Source: Mucidula mucida (Eukaryota; Basidiomycota; Agaricomycetes; Agaricales; Physalacriaceae). Taken from it: a stretch of 64,000 bases of DNA. The stretch covers positions 1-64,000 of the forward strand of contig JADNYV010000128.1 of assembly GCA_015501055.1 (NCBI GenBank), given 5' to 3'. The notes beneath the pieces are model-generated. The model did not search any database, was not told where the DNA came from, and was given only the letters and a program-made list of their open reading frames with translations. Numbering within the stretch: the first letter of the stretch is position 1; every line of letters begins with the position of its first letter. The translations under genes were made by a program, and so were the position numbers. Below, in pieces: positions 1 through 11,030 of the stretch.

Positions 1-612
1 TCTCGGGAGGAGGTACAGAGGAAGAAGTGGTCAACGCCAGCCGCCAGAGAGGCGCTCGATGTGTTCTTCAAGAACCTCCGCGCAGAGGAGACGTTAACCC
101 GCTGCGCGATAGAGGGCACACGACTGCTCACCTATATGAGGGACGAGGAGCAATATCTCAAGCTCGCGGTGGAGCTATACACCATGTCAAGGCCAGAAAT
201 TGCGCAGCAAATTCGACGCGAAGCACTGTTCAAGAAGCGCGTTCATGATGAGCATCGCAAGCGGCTGAAGCGCATCGAGAAATTGGACGGGTACGCGGAG
301 GCAGTGGGCGCGGTGAAGCAGCTGGACGGATTCCAGGCAATTACACTGATGACGGGTGAGAGGAAAGGCCGGCGCGAAGGGTTCGAGATTCAGGAGTTGA
401 GGGCGACGGCAGCATTGGCGGGAAACGCCACTGATGCGCCGACGGGGACCGACATCAACAAACCAGGCCCGCATTCAGATGGCGACGACAATGATGATGA
501 TGACGACTCGGACTGGGAAGACGTCGGCTATGAACACGAGGGCGGGTGTGATGACGATGAGGCAGCAATTGACCTGGCTGTGCAACTTACCACCCTGTCA
601 GTCAGTTCCTAG
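1..612 (+). CDS. C-terminal part of a KDZ-transposase-like protein (5' end outside window)
   Basis: The frame is open from base 1, so the start lies upstream of the window; about 203 codons are visible before the TAG at 610-612. The visible part has a basic, helical stretch (IRREALFKKRVHDEHRKRLK) followed by a low-complexity tail rich in Asp/Glu (about 480-570). The helical part, with its 'TYMRDEEQYL' and 'PEIAQQIRREA' phrasing, resembles the C-terminal end of Kyakuja-Dileera-Zisupton (KDZ) transposases that are abundant in Agaricomycetes. The catalytic domain is not in view, so the assignment rests on this resemblance alone. A 67-bp hairpin lies 260 bp downstream and may belong to the same element. 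Confidence 0.45.
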   Translation, partial: SREEVQRKKWSTPAAREALDVFFKNLRAEETLTRCAIEGTRLLTYMRDEEQYLKLAVELYTMSRPEIAQQIRREALFKKRVHDEHRKRLKRIEKLDGYAEAVGAVKQLDGFQAITLMTGERKGRREGFEIQELRATAALAGNATDAPTGTDINKPGPHSDGDDNDDDDDSDWEDVGYEHEGGCDDDEAAIDLAVQLTTLSVSS

Positions 613-871
613 CTCGGTGATTCCCTTTTATGTATATCCAATGGTTGTTTATATTATTGTACAATTTATGGTATTTTTTTTCGATTTATTTGGCGGGGAT
701 ACGGGGGACGGCGGTGAAGACAGCTGCGGCAACGGCGGGATGATGAGCGGGACCTAAGATGCCGGTCCGATCACGCAGTGATGTCAGGCGGGCGGATCGG
801 CTCCGAACCCGTGCTCTCAGATGGCTATAAGTCCCTTTAATTATTGTGTATTACAGCCAGTGGTAAATAAA

Positions 872-938
872 CACTTAACCGACCTAGTTAGGTCCCCATC
901 CTGGGTAGGGATGGGGACCTAAGTAGGTGGGTTAAGTG
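872..938. repeat. Long imperfect hairpin
   Basis: The arm starting cacttaacc at 872 (to 901) pairs with the arm ending ggttaagtg-like at 938 (from 908), around a 6-base loop. The arms share the core aggtccccatcc/ggatggggacct with only a few mismatches. It lies in the gene-free stretch 613-1464, where nothing else is supported. It could be a subterminal repeat of the transposon whose ORF ends at 612, or a small independent foldback element. Confidence 0.6.
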
Positions 939-1420
939 GGAACCCTTGGTGTCAAAGAGTAAATTGTGAGTGGAAATTTCACTCCGACGGGACTGGGATG
1001 GTACCTGATCCCGTGCGTCTTTCATTTCCAGTATTCGTATTCCATTCAATTACAACCCTCGAACGTGCCCCAATCGACCGATTTTGCCGATACCGTTGTT
1101 GTGCGGCCTCAAGGCGTCGCCCGAGGAATGGATGCAGTCGATGACGACTATGAAACGGTCCAAAATACTATAGCATTAGGCGTTCTCTGCGCCACCGATG
1201 GTGAGGTGTGCACATACGCAGCCCTCACAAGCTAAATCTTAGTTAATGCTAACCCTTTAGTTGCATTACTCGTTTTGCTGTGTAACAAAAAATGAACTAC
1301 TTCTTGCGCCCTCGAATCAATGTTTACTGGGTCGCTGAATACGATGCCTCATGTATGCTAACCATGGAACTCCCGACAGCATTATAGCAGAGTTAGCATG
1401 CTTGCGAGACAGCATCTGAA

Positions 1421-1428
1421 TATATAAG
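1421..1428 (+). promoter_or_regulatory. TATA box of the four-finger C2H2 gene
   Basis: TATATAAG sits 37-44 bp upstream of the ATG at 1465, inside an otherwise unremarkable AT-rich stretch. The spacing allows a short 5' leader. Confidence 0.45.
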
Positions 1429-1464
1429 AGAGTCAAATGGTCCGCCACAGCTCTGAACATCGAC

Positions 1465-2092
1465 ATGGACAAATCCTGTGGCGCAATTTTCGATTACCCA
1501 AATTCCTCATCGCTCTGTAGCGCTCTTAAAACGCCGATGTTTCTTTGTTCTGGATGTCGTAAATTGTTCCCTACGAAGCGCGGATGTGAAAGTAGGGAAC
1601 CTCATTTCTATGTATTTTGTCATTAGCTCAGTCATGATCTTGTGCAGGTCATGTCGTTGGTGTACACTTGGGACTGGAAATTCCTTGTGGCGTCGACGGA
1701 TGTCATTTTGGACCTTTCAGACAAGAAAGTTCTTACCGTCGTCATGTTCTGGGCAACTCAGAACATCCAAGTAAACATATCAATGTTATCCAGGCCTTCA
1801 TATCCTCCAAGTCATCCCCACCTGATATCATCGTCTGCTGTGGCTTAAGCTGTCGAGACACTTGGACCGATGAACGCGAATTTGCCCGTAAGTTTTCTCT
1901 ACCCAGGCTGCAGTCCGTGTGAGGATGACAATTGTCAAAGATCATGTCATGAATGAACATCTTACGCGTATACCCTGCCCAGAGTGCGCGAAGATTGGAA
2001 AGAAGTGGTCTACTAATCGTATGCCCGCTCTAATGGAGCATCTGTATGGCGAGCATGCAGATATCATGGCGCAGTATATCGAGAGTAATTAG
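1465..2092 (+). CDS. Small C2H2 zinc-finger protein with four fingers, two introns
   Basis: Exons 1465-1591, 1648-1887, 1941-2092 join in frame to a 172-residue protein; introns are 56 and 53 bp, with GTAGGG/GTAAGT donors and CAG/AAG acceptors. Splicing rebuilds four C2H2-like units: CSGC...H-x4-H (the first intron falls inside this finger), C-x4-C...H at GVDGC, C-x3-C...H-x4-H at GLSC (second intron just before its histidines), and CPEC...H-x4-H near the end. Each intron removal restores the Cys/His spacing, which is strong support for the model. There is no other domain, so this is probably a nucleic-acid-binding protein of unknown target. The ATG follows a TATA box closely. Confidence 0.75.
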
Positions 2093-2404
2093 CTTCCCTT
2101 TCCTATTTCTTAGATTACCTTGTGTGATGTACATTTAGATAAAGACAAGCTTTTAGTGAACACCTGACTCGGTGTAGTAAATATAGAACGCGTTGTTTCC
2201 TCAAAGTCGGTCCCGCCTTTGAACTGTCGCGTAGTGAGGCGCTGGGGAAACGCGTCATATGCAACCGGAGCGACGCAAGTCCTTTCAGACCATCTGCCAG
2301 CTCTTTTGTCTCGAATAATATTGGTGCTTCATGAGAGTCGAGAGTCGAGACGCGTCCGTGATCGATCACATGATGCTTGTGTACTAAATCCGTCCGGCCG
2401 GCAA

Positions 2405-3803
2405 ATGCTTTCCTTCCCGATTCCATACCCTCCTCCAATGTCGCAGTCAACGACCTTTTCCGACTCGCCGCCCTCGTCGCCGAACCCATGCATCGACTCT
2501 TCGCCCCCATCGTCGCCTTCCTCCGAACCGCCAGAGTTCGTGTTCAAGGAGCCATATTCTGGGTCGCATAACCTCACGCGGCCGCTGCGCACTTACGACA
2601 AGGAGGAGAGAAAGTCGAGAACGCTTAGTGGGGCCTTGGACGATCTGCCCAGGAAGCGTATCAAATTCGAGGACACTTGCGCTGAGGACGATATATTCAC
2701 TAGCGGGATGGACAGAGATGAGGGTACGCGTCTTGGGGACGAAGAACTGTGGGAGATGGAGACGACCAAGGTCGTAGAAGAGGCTTGTGGCTTCGTTGAT
2801 CTCAAGTGAGCGTTTCACCGACGTGTCCTTCAACGTTATCGGCTAACATAAGTTAACAGAGGGAAAGGCTTGACATCAATTTCGCTTACGGCTATGCATA
2901 CCCTGCAAAACTTCTTCGTGCCCTCGCTCAATGAAGAAAGGGAACATGCGGCCGCTGTAGCTGCAAGAGTTCCCCAACGTAGTTTCTCCCGGACATCATC
3001 ACAGATGGTCGGCATTCCTCGAGAAGAAGTAGGGTTATTCCTCGCCCAAAACAAAATATCGCACCTTCCGACCGAACTCTTCGACATCAGCAAACTCACC
3101 GTACTGGCAATACGTATGTCCTCGAATCGCATTTGAATATTGATACTAATAAACACGTATTCCAGCACACAACAATCTACGCGTCCTGCCCCCGGAAGTA
3201 TGTCGTTTGCGCAACCTCCAGACCCTCAATATCTCTGCGAACAAGCTTCGTACTCTCCCCTCTGAGATCCAGCAACTCTCCCTCACGCATCTTACGCTTG
3301 CACACAATCCATTCCTACGTTCGATCACTGAGACTTCTCATCGACATCAAATCTTCAACAACGTCGTACCTCCCCTTTCAGAACTCTGCATCCGTCTGCT
3401 AGCCAAGGCTGGGATCATGCACTATGACGTGCCTCCGACGATGGTAAACGCTTTGCATAACTGCCTGAATGTCCCACCATCGCATCCCCCGTCGTCGGAA
3501 CATGGTTATGAAAGTGTAACAGGCTTGGGTACATGTGTGTGCGGAGAAACCTTTGTCCTACACGCTGAAGAGTGTCTAACATGGGAAACGAAGGTGGCTG
3601 GGTGTCATGTAGGCGAGTCTGTACCATTAAAATGGCGGGGGTGTACACTTGGCTGTCTGGATAGTTTGGTAGCGGGAGAGGACGTGGAAGTGGAAGTGGG
3701 ACTTGACAGAGAGAGAGACTCATTTGAGGGAGATTGGAGTGAAGACATAGGTTTCCGGCCCATCGAGTTTGGTGGCCTGGAGGATGACTTCGATGATGAG
3801 TGA
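2405..3803 (+). CDS. Leucine-rich-repeat protein, 430 aa
   Basis: Exons 2405-2805, 2860-3113, 3166-3803 (introns 54 and 52 bp). The first 60 residues are Pro/Ser-rich (SDSPPSSPNP). Residues about 195-270 hold consecutive leucine-rich repeats: NKISHLPTELFDISKLTVL, HNNLRVLPPEVCRLRNLQTL, NKLRTLPSEIQQLSLTHL. Splicing at 3113/3166 restores the second repeat. The C-terminal third carries a conserved-looking CVCG/CLTW/GCTLGC cysteine set that may bind metal, then an acidic end. No enzymatic domain is seen, so a scaffold role is likely. A downstream in-frame ATG at 2438 is an alternative start. Confidence 0.8.
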
Positions 3804-4080
3804 GGAACAAAACTTGTATATTACCAATGACAGTTCTCGAACCGTTGCGGGAGAACATTTCGGACCACCTGGAGCTTAAATTCAGACAGCCCAGCACGTA
3901 AAGGGAAGTGGAGGGAGTTCCAACGCTGGACGTACGATAAGGGAAATGCCGTCGTTCACTTGGACTTCGGCTGGCAGATGCTCCGAGGCCCCGAGCCTCG
4001 AGGGTCTGCGTGCCATGAGGCATAAGTAAAATACATCTTAGAAATACTCAAGAAATACTGATCAAGTACAATTTTCCGAA

Positions 4081-6274
4081 TCAAAATGGCCGTCCATCAT
4101 CAACACCTGCGAGATATACCCCAAATTCTTCCCAAGCAAAGGAAGTCCATCCTTGCCAATCCGTAGAATCTTCGAGTCCATGAGACGGAATTAGATTATT
4201 CGCATCAAGTCCCAGATCACCCCAGTCTAACTGCTCCTCTGCGTCTTGCCCTTTGCGCTTCCGAGAAGAGTCTTGAGGCTTGGGCTCCTGGAGTAGAGCA
4301 AAGACTTCAGCAATGACATCACTGACCAACCCAAGGTCAGCCTCTGTTAAGAAAAAAAGCGAAAGAATAGCTCCTCACTGATACCGCCCAGCAACCTGCC
4401 ACCGCCCCTCATGGCGCCTCAACACCTCCATCAACCTATACACATCCTCCAAATCCCTAGGAGTCGCCATAGCACTTTCACCATTCGAATTCGCCGTATT
4501 GAGGAGGAGGACGATAGCCGAATACAACGTCGTCGCCAACATGTTCGATAACGGTATTCTCTCATACACTGTAAAGTGCGCGTACAGCACGTGCGCACAC
4601 GACCGGGCAGCATTCGTGCATACAGCGATGGACGAGAACCAGCGGTCGGCATTAGTTATGAAGGGCCGATGAATCTGGATTTGGACCCAATAGTACGTGG
4701 TGTAGAGGACGGCGGATGGCTCGGACGGATGATGCGGATCCCAGCGGAGGTAATCCGGGATCGCGTCGATCCATTTGTTTAGCGCCGAGTCCAATTCGAC
4801 AGCGACGTTGTGCCCCCATTTGGCGGTAGATAGCGCATCCCAAAAGTCGGTGCGTTGGACCGAGTAGATGGTTTTCTGGGCAAAACCATATATTTCTAGC
4901 AATTTGAGATGTAACACCCATGCCGTGACTTGTGCAGGAATGTCAGGTGGTTGTGTCCATGGCGTTATTGGGTCTGCGAGAAGCTCCCCCGGCCAGTATT
5001 CGTCGTCGACTTGTAAAGGAAAGTCGACATCGAATCTGAAAGAATATTGTGAGTAATCTCGAGATGTGGAAGATGGTGAACGTTTACTCGTCTGAATTGG
5101 TAGTTCTCACGCGCCCAAACATCGCGCTCGCGTAGACATCGAGCCCAATGAGCACCCACCAAGCGCGCCGGAGGGACTCATCATGTGGCGTCCACGGTTC
5201 GTTCGTCCGCCGCTTACGATGGACACCCATATCTTGCGCCAGTCGTATGCCCATGCCGATGAACAGCCAACACTGGTCTGCCACAGACAATGCATACAGA
5301 TACAACACCATTAAAGCGAAAAGCTGCAGATCCCACAAACACCCAGGCGAAACATAATTTACCGGGTCTAAAGGATGGAGCTGGCTGTACCATTGCCATC
5401 CCGCGGAATGACCGTCACCCACCCGAGGATCGGGGGATGCCCGCGCGGCGACTGCGCATACGGCGAGGACGACAGAGCCGAATTCGCGAGAGGTGCAGTG
5501 GATGCCATTAGCGATATCGCGTCTGAATGAGGGCCCGTGGAGGAGGCATATTTGGGTGTTGGTGGTGTTGAGGAAGAGAGTAACAAGAGAATCCATGAGA
5601 TCGGAGGGAGGGAACAGGAGTGGGGGCTGTAAGAACGTTGGCACATGCTGCCAGAAGGGGAGTGTCCAATAGAGCGGTCGGCGTAGGCTGTGATTAGGAT
5701 CTAGTGTTTGCTTGAGGTCGATGGCGGTCTTGATGAACTTTGTGTCATCTTCCGCTCCGTAGTGGCGATTCTTGTTGTCGGAAATGGAGAGTCTACTCAT
5801 CGGATCCTCTACTTCAGTGCTGGCTGGCACCGGGTTGGCCTGATTCTCTAATGCAGAGATCTTCGCCTCCAGCTGCCGTATATATCGCGCTAATTGGACG
5901 AGCAACGGTCGTGTTACCCTGTTGTCTTTGGGACCGGCATAGGTTGGTTGTAGAATAGCCGTTATATGGACTTGCAGGTCTTCAGTCGTCTCCCATGAAG
6001 CCGAATTTAGAGGTATTCCGCCGTTCTAATTAAGTCTAAGTCAATGTGGGCAAAATGATGGAGTAGTACGTACCTTTCTGGACATGGTAGCAATGTGTGT
6101 GCATTCCAGATTGAACGCGACACAGTTCGAGCATTTTGCACCAGGTCGCTGCGCGCTGTCGCCTAAGAGATGGTTAGACTAGAAGGGATTGACAGGATAT
6201 GGCCTACAAGCTTTCTTCCTCGAGCGACAGCTGTCGCATGCACCTTGTAGTCTTCGCTTCTTGCTGCCCTCCAT
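4081..6274 (-). CDS. Zn(II)2Cys6 transcription factor, intact copy A, 663 aa
   Basis: Five exons on the minus strand: 6274-6208, 6162-6074, 6025-5088, 5035-4379, 4321-4081; all junctions are GT..AG and the phases match. The zinc cluster spans exons 1-2, with Cys at residues 13, 16, 23, 33, 36 and 43. A short leucine-rich linker (LLVQLARYIRQLEAKISAL, about 90-115) probably forms the dimerising coiled coil. Residues about 170-560 match the fungal-specific transcription factor middle domain (LLHGPSFRRDI, LWDLQLFALMVLYLYALSVADQCW, GMGIRLAQDMGVHRK). It acts in the nucleus as a DNA-binding regulator; the target is unknown. It sits 0.9 kb from the peroxygenase gene, both on the minus strand. Two frame-broken relatives (B at 14-16 kb, C at 17-19 kb) lie on the plus strand. 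Confidence 0.88.
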
Positions 6275-7170
6275 TGCACAGGTGTCTCAACAACGCCTGT
6301 ACTTGTAATGTTGCGCTATCCAACGTCGAAAACTAATCCGGGTGAAGGCAGTGACGCGCAGAGCAAGAACATGAGCTAACACGAGTGAGTGAAACTTGTA
6401 GAAATCCCAATTACATAACGCCCTGGCGTTTTGCCATTCCCGCTCAGTAACGCGGCTTAGTTTCTAGCTGGTTTCTAGAGCGATGTTTATGAAACAGATT
6501 TACAAACTGTGTGTGTAGGTCGCGAATCGGGTCGCGAATCCCCCTGTTCTCGGGGTTGATGTGGTGGCTGTGCGTGACTCTCAATTGGGTCGAGACGTTC
6601 TTACGGCTTTCATGTCCACCTAGTAGGTCTCAGAAATGATGCGCAAGTGGGATTGTACTCGAGTATTTGCTCAACAGTACTAGTAAATCTAATCCTGCTG
6701 AAGAAAAGCGGAGATATGCAGGGTTGAAAGCGGAAGCTTTGATGCCAAGGATTCCATCAACAATGACGTCCAGTCCTTCTTACAAGTTAACATTCTGGGC
6801 ATCCTGCTTTATCAAGTACAAGTATACATATCCGAAACGAATTACCGCGTCGGAGGCTGTTTTCAAGTTGATTCTATATGCTGCGATTGATGCGTCAAAA
6901 CGGGTTCCAGGTGAGTCAGAACCTCGAGCTCGAGCTCAAAATGTGGATATGGGGAAGGTCAAAAAGCGGACTGCGATCACCACCGGCTCAGAGCCTCACC
7001 AATCTTACAATCGAACGGCTTTGAAGATGCGGCCTCTCGGTCGCTACATAGCTTATGTGTACATAGAAAGCTGCACATCAAATGATTGATACACGCCAAA
7101 CAGTAGCTTCAAATCTCATTGAGTATATATGCCGTAAGATATCTTGATCCTAGCTAGAAAACGGGAAAAA
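6275..7170. other. Intergenic stretch without a supported gene
   Basis: This contains the promoter side of transcription factor A; the first 100 bp or so upstream of its ATG are shared with copy B. A plus-strand frame at about 6670-7089 opens only from a non-ATG codon and has no recognisable domain, so it is not called. Confidence 0.5.
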
Positions 7171-9060
7171 CTACACGTCTGAAGGACCATTCGGAGGGGC
7201 CTCTTCAGCACAGCCAGATATGGAGAATTGGATACCTACAAAGATCAGATATCAACGCGGTTCAGCTCGATAATAATAATCTTACCAGTGAGCAAATCCA
7301 CATTCTTCTTGAAAATACCCGTCGTATTAACCAGAACCCCCGGTGTATTCTGCGCTTGGTCCCAGTACGCGAAGCAGGTCTTGAAAAACAATCAACAAAC
7401 CAACGATGAGTCGGAAAGCCATACAACGCACGAGACCAGTATCAAAAGGTGCTGGGGGCGGTGGATCAGCGACATAGACACCCTCGTCGTTGTTCCTCCC
7501 AGGCTGAACGCCTACGCCAGAAAAGAGCTCAGCGACCGTGGCCCCGTTGGTTGCTGCCACGACTGGGACAGCTGCGCGGAACCAGTTGTCAGGGAATCTC
7601 TGGTCCCGGAAGAAGGAATTAATGATTCCAAGCGTTGCTTGCTTGGTGGTACCTATTGAACCTTCAGCCATTGTTTCGGCGGGAGAAAGAAGCGAACACA
7701 TACCATTGGCGAAGACGCTGGTGACGTGGGGTATCGTTAGTCGCGCTATGTAGTAGATCGACTTGAAGGAACGCGTACTTCAACATAAATGCAGATTCCC
7801 CTGATCAGACCGGTATCATGATTGATGCTCCCACAAAATATAGTTTACCAACTCACCGTACGCTGCGTTCATACGGCGCGCCGCGAATTCGAACTGGCCT
7901 TGCCTCAGCAAGAATGATGACTACCCCAACGTGAATACGAACTTTAGGATTTGCAGCTTGGTCCGCTTTGATATTCTGGATCTTCATCGCAATAAGCGTC
8001 TCCAAATTAAAAACCGTATCGTTTCCTTCTGGTCCGTCGTCTCCAAATCTCTCTAGCTGCAGTATGTCCTACGAAGTGTGTACAGTAATTAAGCAGTTGT
8101 AAGAGAATCACGCATAGGCGAACACACCTGATCATAGAGGTTCTCCTGGAAGTTACGATTGTCTCCAATAAACGCGTCGGCGCGCGTCATTGAGGCGTCA
8201 CCTGCAAGGAGTTTTAGACGACGCGAAAATTGACCGTCAGAAGAAACCTCCATACCTTCAAAACGTCCATGTTTCGCTATACCGCCAGTTTCTGGGCCGT
8301 CTATCTTACCAGGAAGGGGAGGAACATGTGGCGAGACTCCGCCAATGGATAGTTTGTTTATAAAGGGATTTCCGCGTGTGAGCTAGTATTAGAACATTGA
8401 TGACTGGGTGATAAAAAGAATATTTTCGTGCACACCATGTTGTTCGCCGCCATGTTAGCGGCAAAAACCCGTTCCAAATTGAATGCCTGCAGAGGTCAGA
8501 CGAGGACCCAACGACCGCGATATCCACCTACCTCCATCAGACCCACGACAATCTCCTCGAAGCTTGTAATCCCACTTGAAGTGCGATAAAGTCAGCTTAC
8601 AGAGTAAGCAGAAGTTGCCCACTTTCTTGAAACATAACCGTGGTTGGCGAGTGTATTCATGGCGGCTGTTTTAAAACATAGTAAGCCCAAGATTATCCGA
8701 GTGGACAGGTACGAACGGCATGCTGAAGCATAGAAGGTGAGTACAGGGAGCATCGCGAAGGCTCACAACACACTCACGTCCACGTTGATCGTTGGGCCCG
8801 GGCGCCATGAAAGGATGATCGGCATCTGCGAGATAGTACAAATCTTGGGCGCAGATGTTAAAGAGCAGATACAGACCTGGGATTTTCTTTAGGCCCGTTT
8901 CGGTGGCCTGTGGCGGGAACACAATCAAAGTGCCCGTCTGCCCGTCTTGAACCTCTGTCGTCGAGGTCGGATCGTCACGAGCAGCGTTGAGAACGGTAGG
9001 TATCTTGGGGGCTCCAAGAACGGCGGGAAGAAGAAGGAATAGACCATAGAACGACTTCAT
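7171..9060 (-). CDS. Unspecific peroxygenase (heme-thiolate peroxidase), secreted, 384 aa, 15 exons
   Basis: Exons (minus): 9060-8877, 8825-8778, 8722-8717, 8665-8623, 8574-8532, 8486-8436, 8382-8256, 8201-8128, 8068-7943, 7893-7857, 7800-7779, 7717-7704, 7652-7432, 7379-7286, 7235-7171. All 14 introns are GT..AG, about 40-61 bp, and phases agree throughout. The protein starts with a signal peptide (MKSFYGLFLLLPAVLGA). It has the Peroxidase_2 family heme-cysteine motif PCP (Cys79), followed by NTLANHGY, and the acid-base motif EGD (Glu167) with Arg174 (EGDASMTR). A C-terminal SGC may provide a disulfide cysteine. The family is extracellular and uses H2O2 to oxygenate C-H bonds (EC 1.11.2.1). 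Length fits the long peroxygenase type. The cysteine ligand is encoded by a 6-bp exon. The neighbouring intact Zn2Cys6 factor could regulate it, which is inference. Confidence 0.9.
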
Positions 9061-9433
9061 GTTGAGTGGAGATCCTGGAGAGAATGGATCCCAGAACACC
9101 TACATCTTATACTCAACAGTCATCCAGGCTGGGGGTCCTCTGAACGTTGGTGATGAATAAGTAGCCAGCGTGATTGGTGGCTAACATTGTGCCGTTCCTT
9201 GTAAGAATAGCTCCCGCCAGTCAGCAGTTATGCTTTAGCATGTAGAAAGAGTCTGCATTCACACCGAGATAACTGTAAGCACGAAGCACGAAGCCCGACC
9301 ATACCGTGGCATGACTGCCCTGGGGAATAGAAGATTGCGATAACTGCGCAGTATTGAAGAAGCCATAATAGAGTCACCTTCGCGAGAACGTTGACCATGT
9401 CGCCCGACGTCAATCAGGTGATAAAACCTCCGT
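9061..9433. other. Intergenic stretch, peroxygenase promoter side
   Basis: No supported gene is seen. It carries the upstream region of the minus-strand peroxygenase; a clear TATA box was not identified. Confidence 0.4.
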
Positions 9434-9475
9434 GTAGACGCTTTACGATACAGAGAGTACACGCCAGCTTAAAAG
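9434..9475. repeat. Solo copy of a MITE end
   Basis: Read on the minus strand, this segment (gtctttt, then agctgg, gtgt, and tgtatcgtaaag) matches most of the terminal repeat of the foldback element at 16239-16487, with scattered substitutions. No partner repeat was found nearby, so it looks like a solo end or relic. It overlaps the stop codon of the neighbouring minus-strand gene. Confidence 0.45.
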
Positions 9476-10580
9476 ACCTTTGCCAAACTCTTCCGCTTCA
9501 CATGAGCTCTCCTCACAGCCTTTCCACCCTTCATCGATGACGATAACGTAGGCTTATAGAGAGACGGACGTTCGAATGGCGTACCTGAAGATACATGTAC
9601 CTGCCGACTTTGATTTGACGAGAACGTATCTCGAGCACAAATTTCCTTCAAAGGGTTTGTAGTAGCGAGTGGCGGCGGAGACTTTCTTTTGATAGTACGT
9701 TTCAAAGTCGTTGGAGGAGTCGGGATGTACTTCCTGGGAATCATAGTAACAGTACTCTGTTTTAGAGACTGTGGAGATGCACGAGGACTAGCTCTCGGCT
9801 TAGCGATGAATCGTTTTTGGCTGGTGAAAGCAGGTTGTGGCTTGAGGGGTGATAGAGGTTTACGAGGAGATGCACAAGAATGTCTAGATTTTCGCGGGCT
9901 GGCGTCGAGAGAGATAGGTGCGCGTATTCTGAGAGGTTTGAAGGGCTCCGACGCGATGTCAATCGGAACCAAATCGGAAGGCCCCAGGCCAGTGGGAGTA
10001 CTTGGATGTTTAGGATTTAGAGACGGAGAGAGTGGAACGGCGAAGGATGTAGACGAGATCGCACGAGAGGCTGAGACCTATAGATAAGTCAAATTACTAT
10101 CATGATACTAAACAGCTATCACTCACCAAATTGAAAGAAATGCTGTCCTCTAACGAGCCCAGATCCGTACCGCTGAGCCTCTGACAAATGTCTTCAAGAG
10201 AATGGATGGCCTCGAGCTGTTGTTGCGAAAGATGAGCACGCTTCATCAAGTGCGGTGTGCAGATTTCTTCAACTGGATTGGCGCACTTGGGCGTATGCGG
10301 CGTCTACAGCGCGGTCAGGCTATCGCCTACACGACCAAGAAAAGTAACACGCCTTGAAGCCGTCAACGTCGACCGCAAACTCGCAGGACGACATTCTCGT
10401 CTGCACACTCGAGCTCTCCGAATCAGACACCGAATCAGAGTGCGAGCTTGCCGCCCACATCGCCTCCTCCGCGCGCGCCAGGAGCTCGCGGTCAGCCCCG
10501 AATAAAACGAGAAAGCGAACAAAGCGCTCGAGGAGATGAACTTTGGCCTCCAGCTCAGAGATGTATGCAGCAGTGTCCAT
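9469..10580 (-). CDS. Unrecognised protein with N-terminal coiled coil and basic SPR-rich C-terminus, 337 aa
   Basis: Exons (minus): 10580-10353, 10303-10127, 10077-9469, joined by two 49-bp introns. The first intron only works in phase with a GC..AG pair (donor AAG|GCGTGT, acceptor GCTGTAG after a CTGAC branch motif); the second is GT..AG. Residues 1-45 form a predicted helix (ISELEAKVHLLERFVRFLVL). The C-terminal 150 residues are very basic and contain SPRK, SPRKPLSPLKP and RASPRASP motifs, which suggest binding to nucleic acid or regulation by proline-directed kinases. No family was recognised. The last residues and stop codon fall in a MITE-like sequence. Confidence 0.6.
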
Positions 10581-11030
10581 CGTAGTTAAAGGCTGTAAAC
10601 GGGATCTCGCCGGGAGTCTAGAAAACAGAGAGTGAGAGTAGGAAGTACAAGTCTGTGGGAGACTCAGAGAAAGGAAAGTTTGATCACGATCACGTTTTTG
10701 TTGTTTGGATGTGGCGTCATGAATTTTGGTGATTTCGACGTGTTTCTGTTCCGAGTATGCCCCGGCTTGTCAAAGCTTTGGCTTTTCCATCTCCTCAGCC
10801 AGGCCAGAGCCGTAACTCACGGCCGGCTCTGGCCTGGCTCTGCCTGAGCCGTGGCTTAAGGCGGGATGGCGGGGGCACGCGAATGCTCAGATATTGTTGA
10901 TTTGAAGGTATACCAGTGTAGGTACACCTATTTACTACCTGAGATCCGCAACACTACCGTCTAGACATATGCGCCGCCTCAAAGTCCGTGTGCAGCAAAA
11001 TTATTCATCGTACCTGACCGACAGTAAATA
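10581..11030. other. Gene-free stretch with GC-rich palindromes
   Basis: No gene is supported. A foldback lies at 10797-10839, followed by a 'taaggcgggatgg' motif also present in other MITEs of this window. Confidence 0.5.
10797..10839. repeat. Perfect 16-bp-arm palindrome
   Basis: The arm agccaggccagagccg (10797-10812) is followed after 11 bases by its exact reverse complement (10824-10839). Related GC-rich palindromic sequence recurs at 11551-11677, on the other side of a nested MITE, so both may be parts of one older element. Confidence 0.65.

Noticed and set aside
7894..7924. A 31-bp intron in the peroxygenase gene
   Set aside because: It restores the frame but is far shorter than all other introns here; starting at 7942 instead gives a 49-bp intron and a family-typical joint NPK-FEF.
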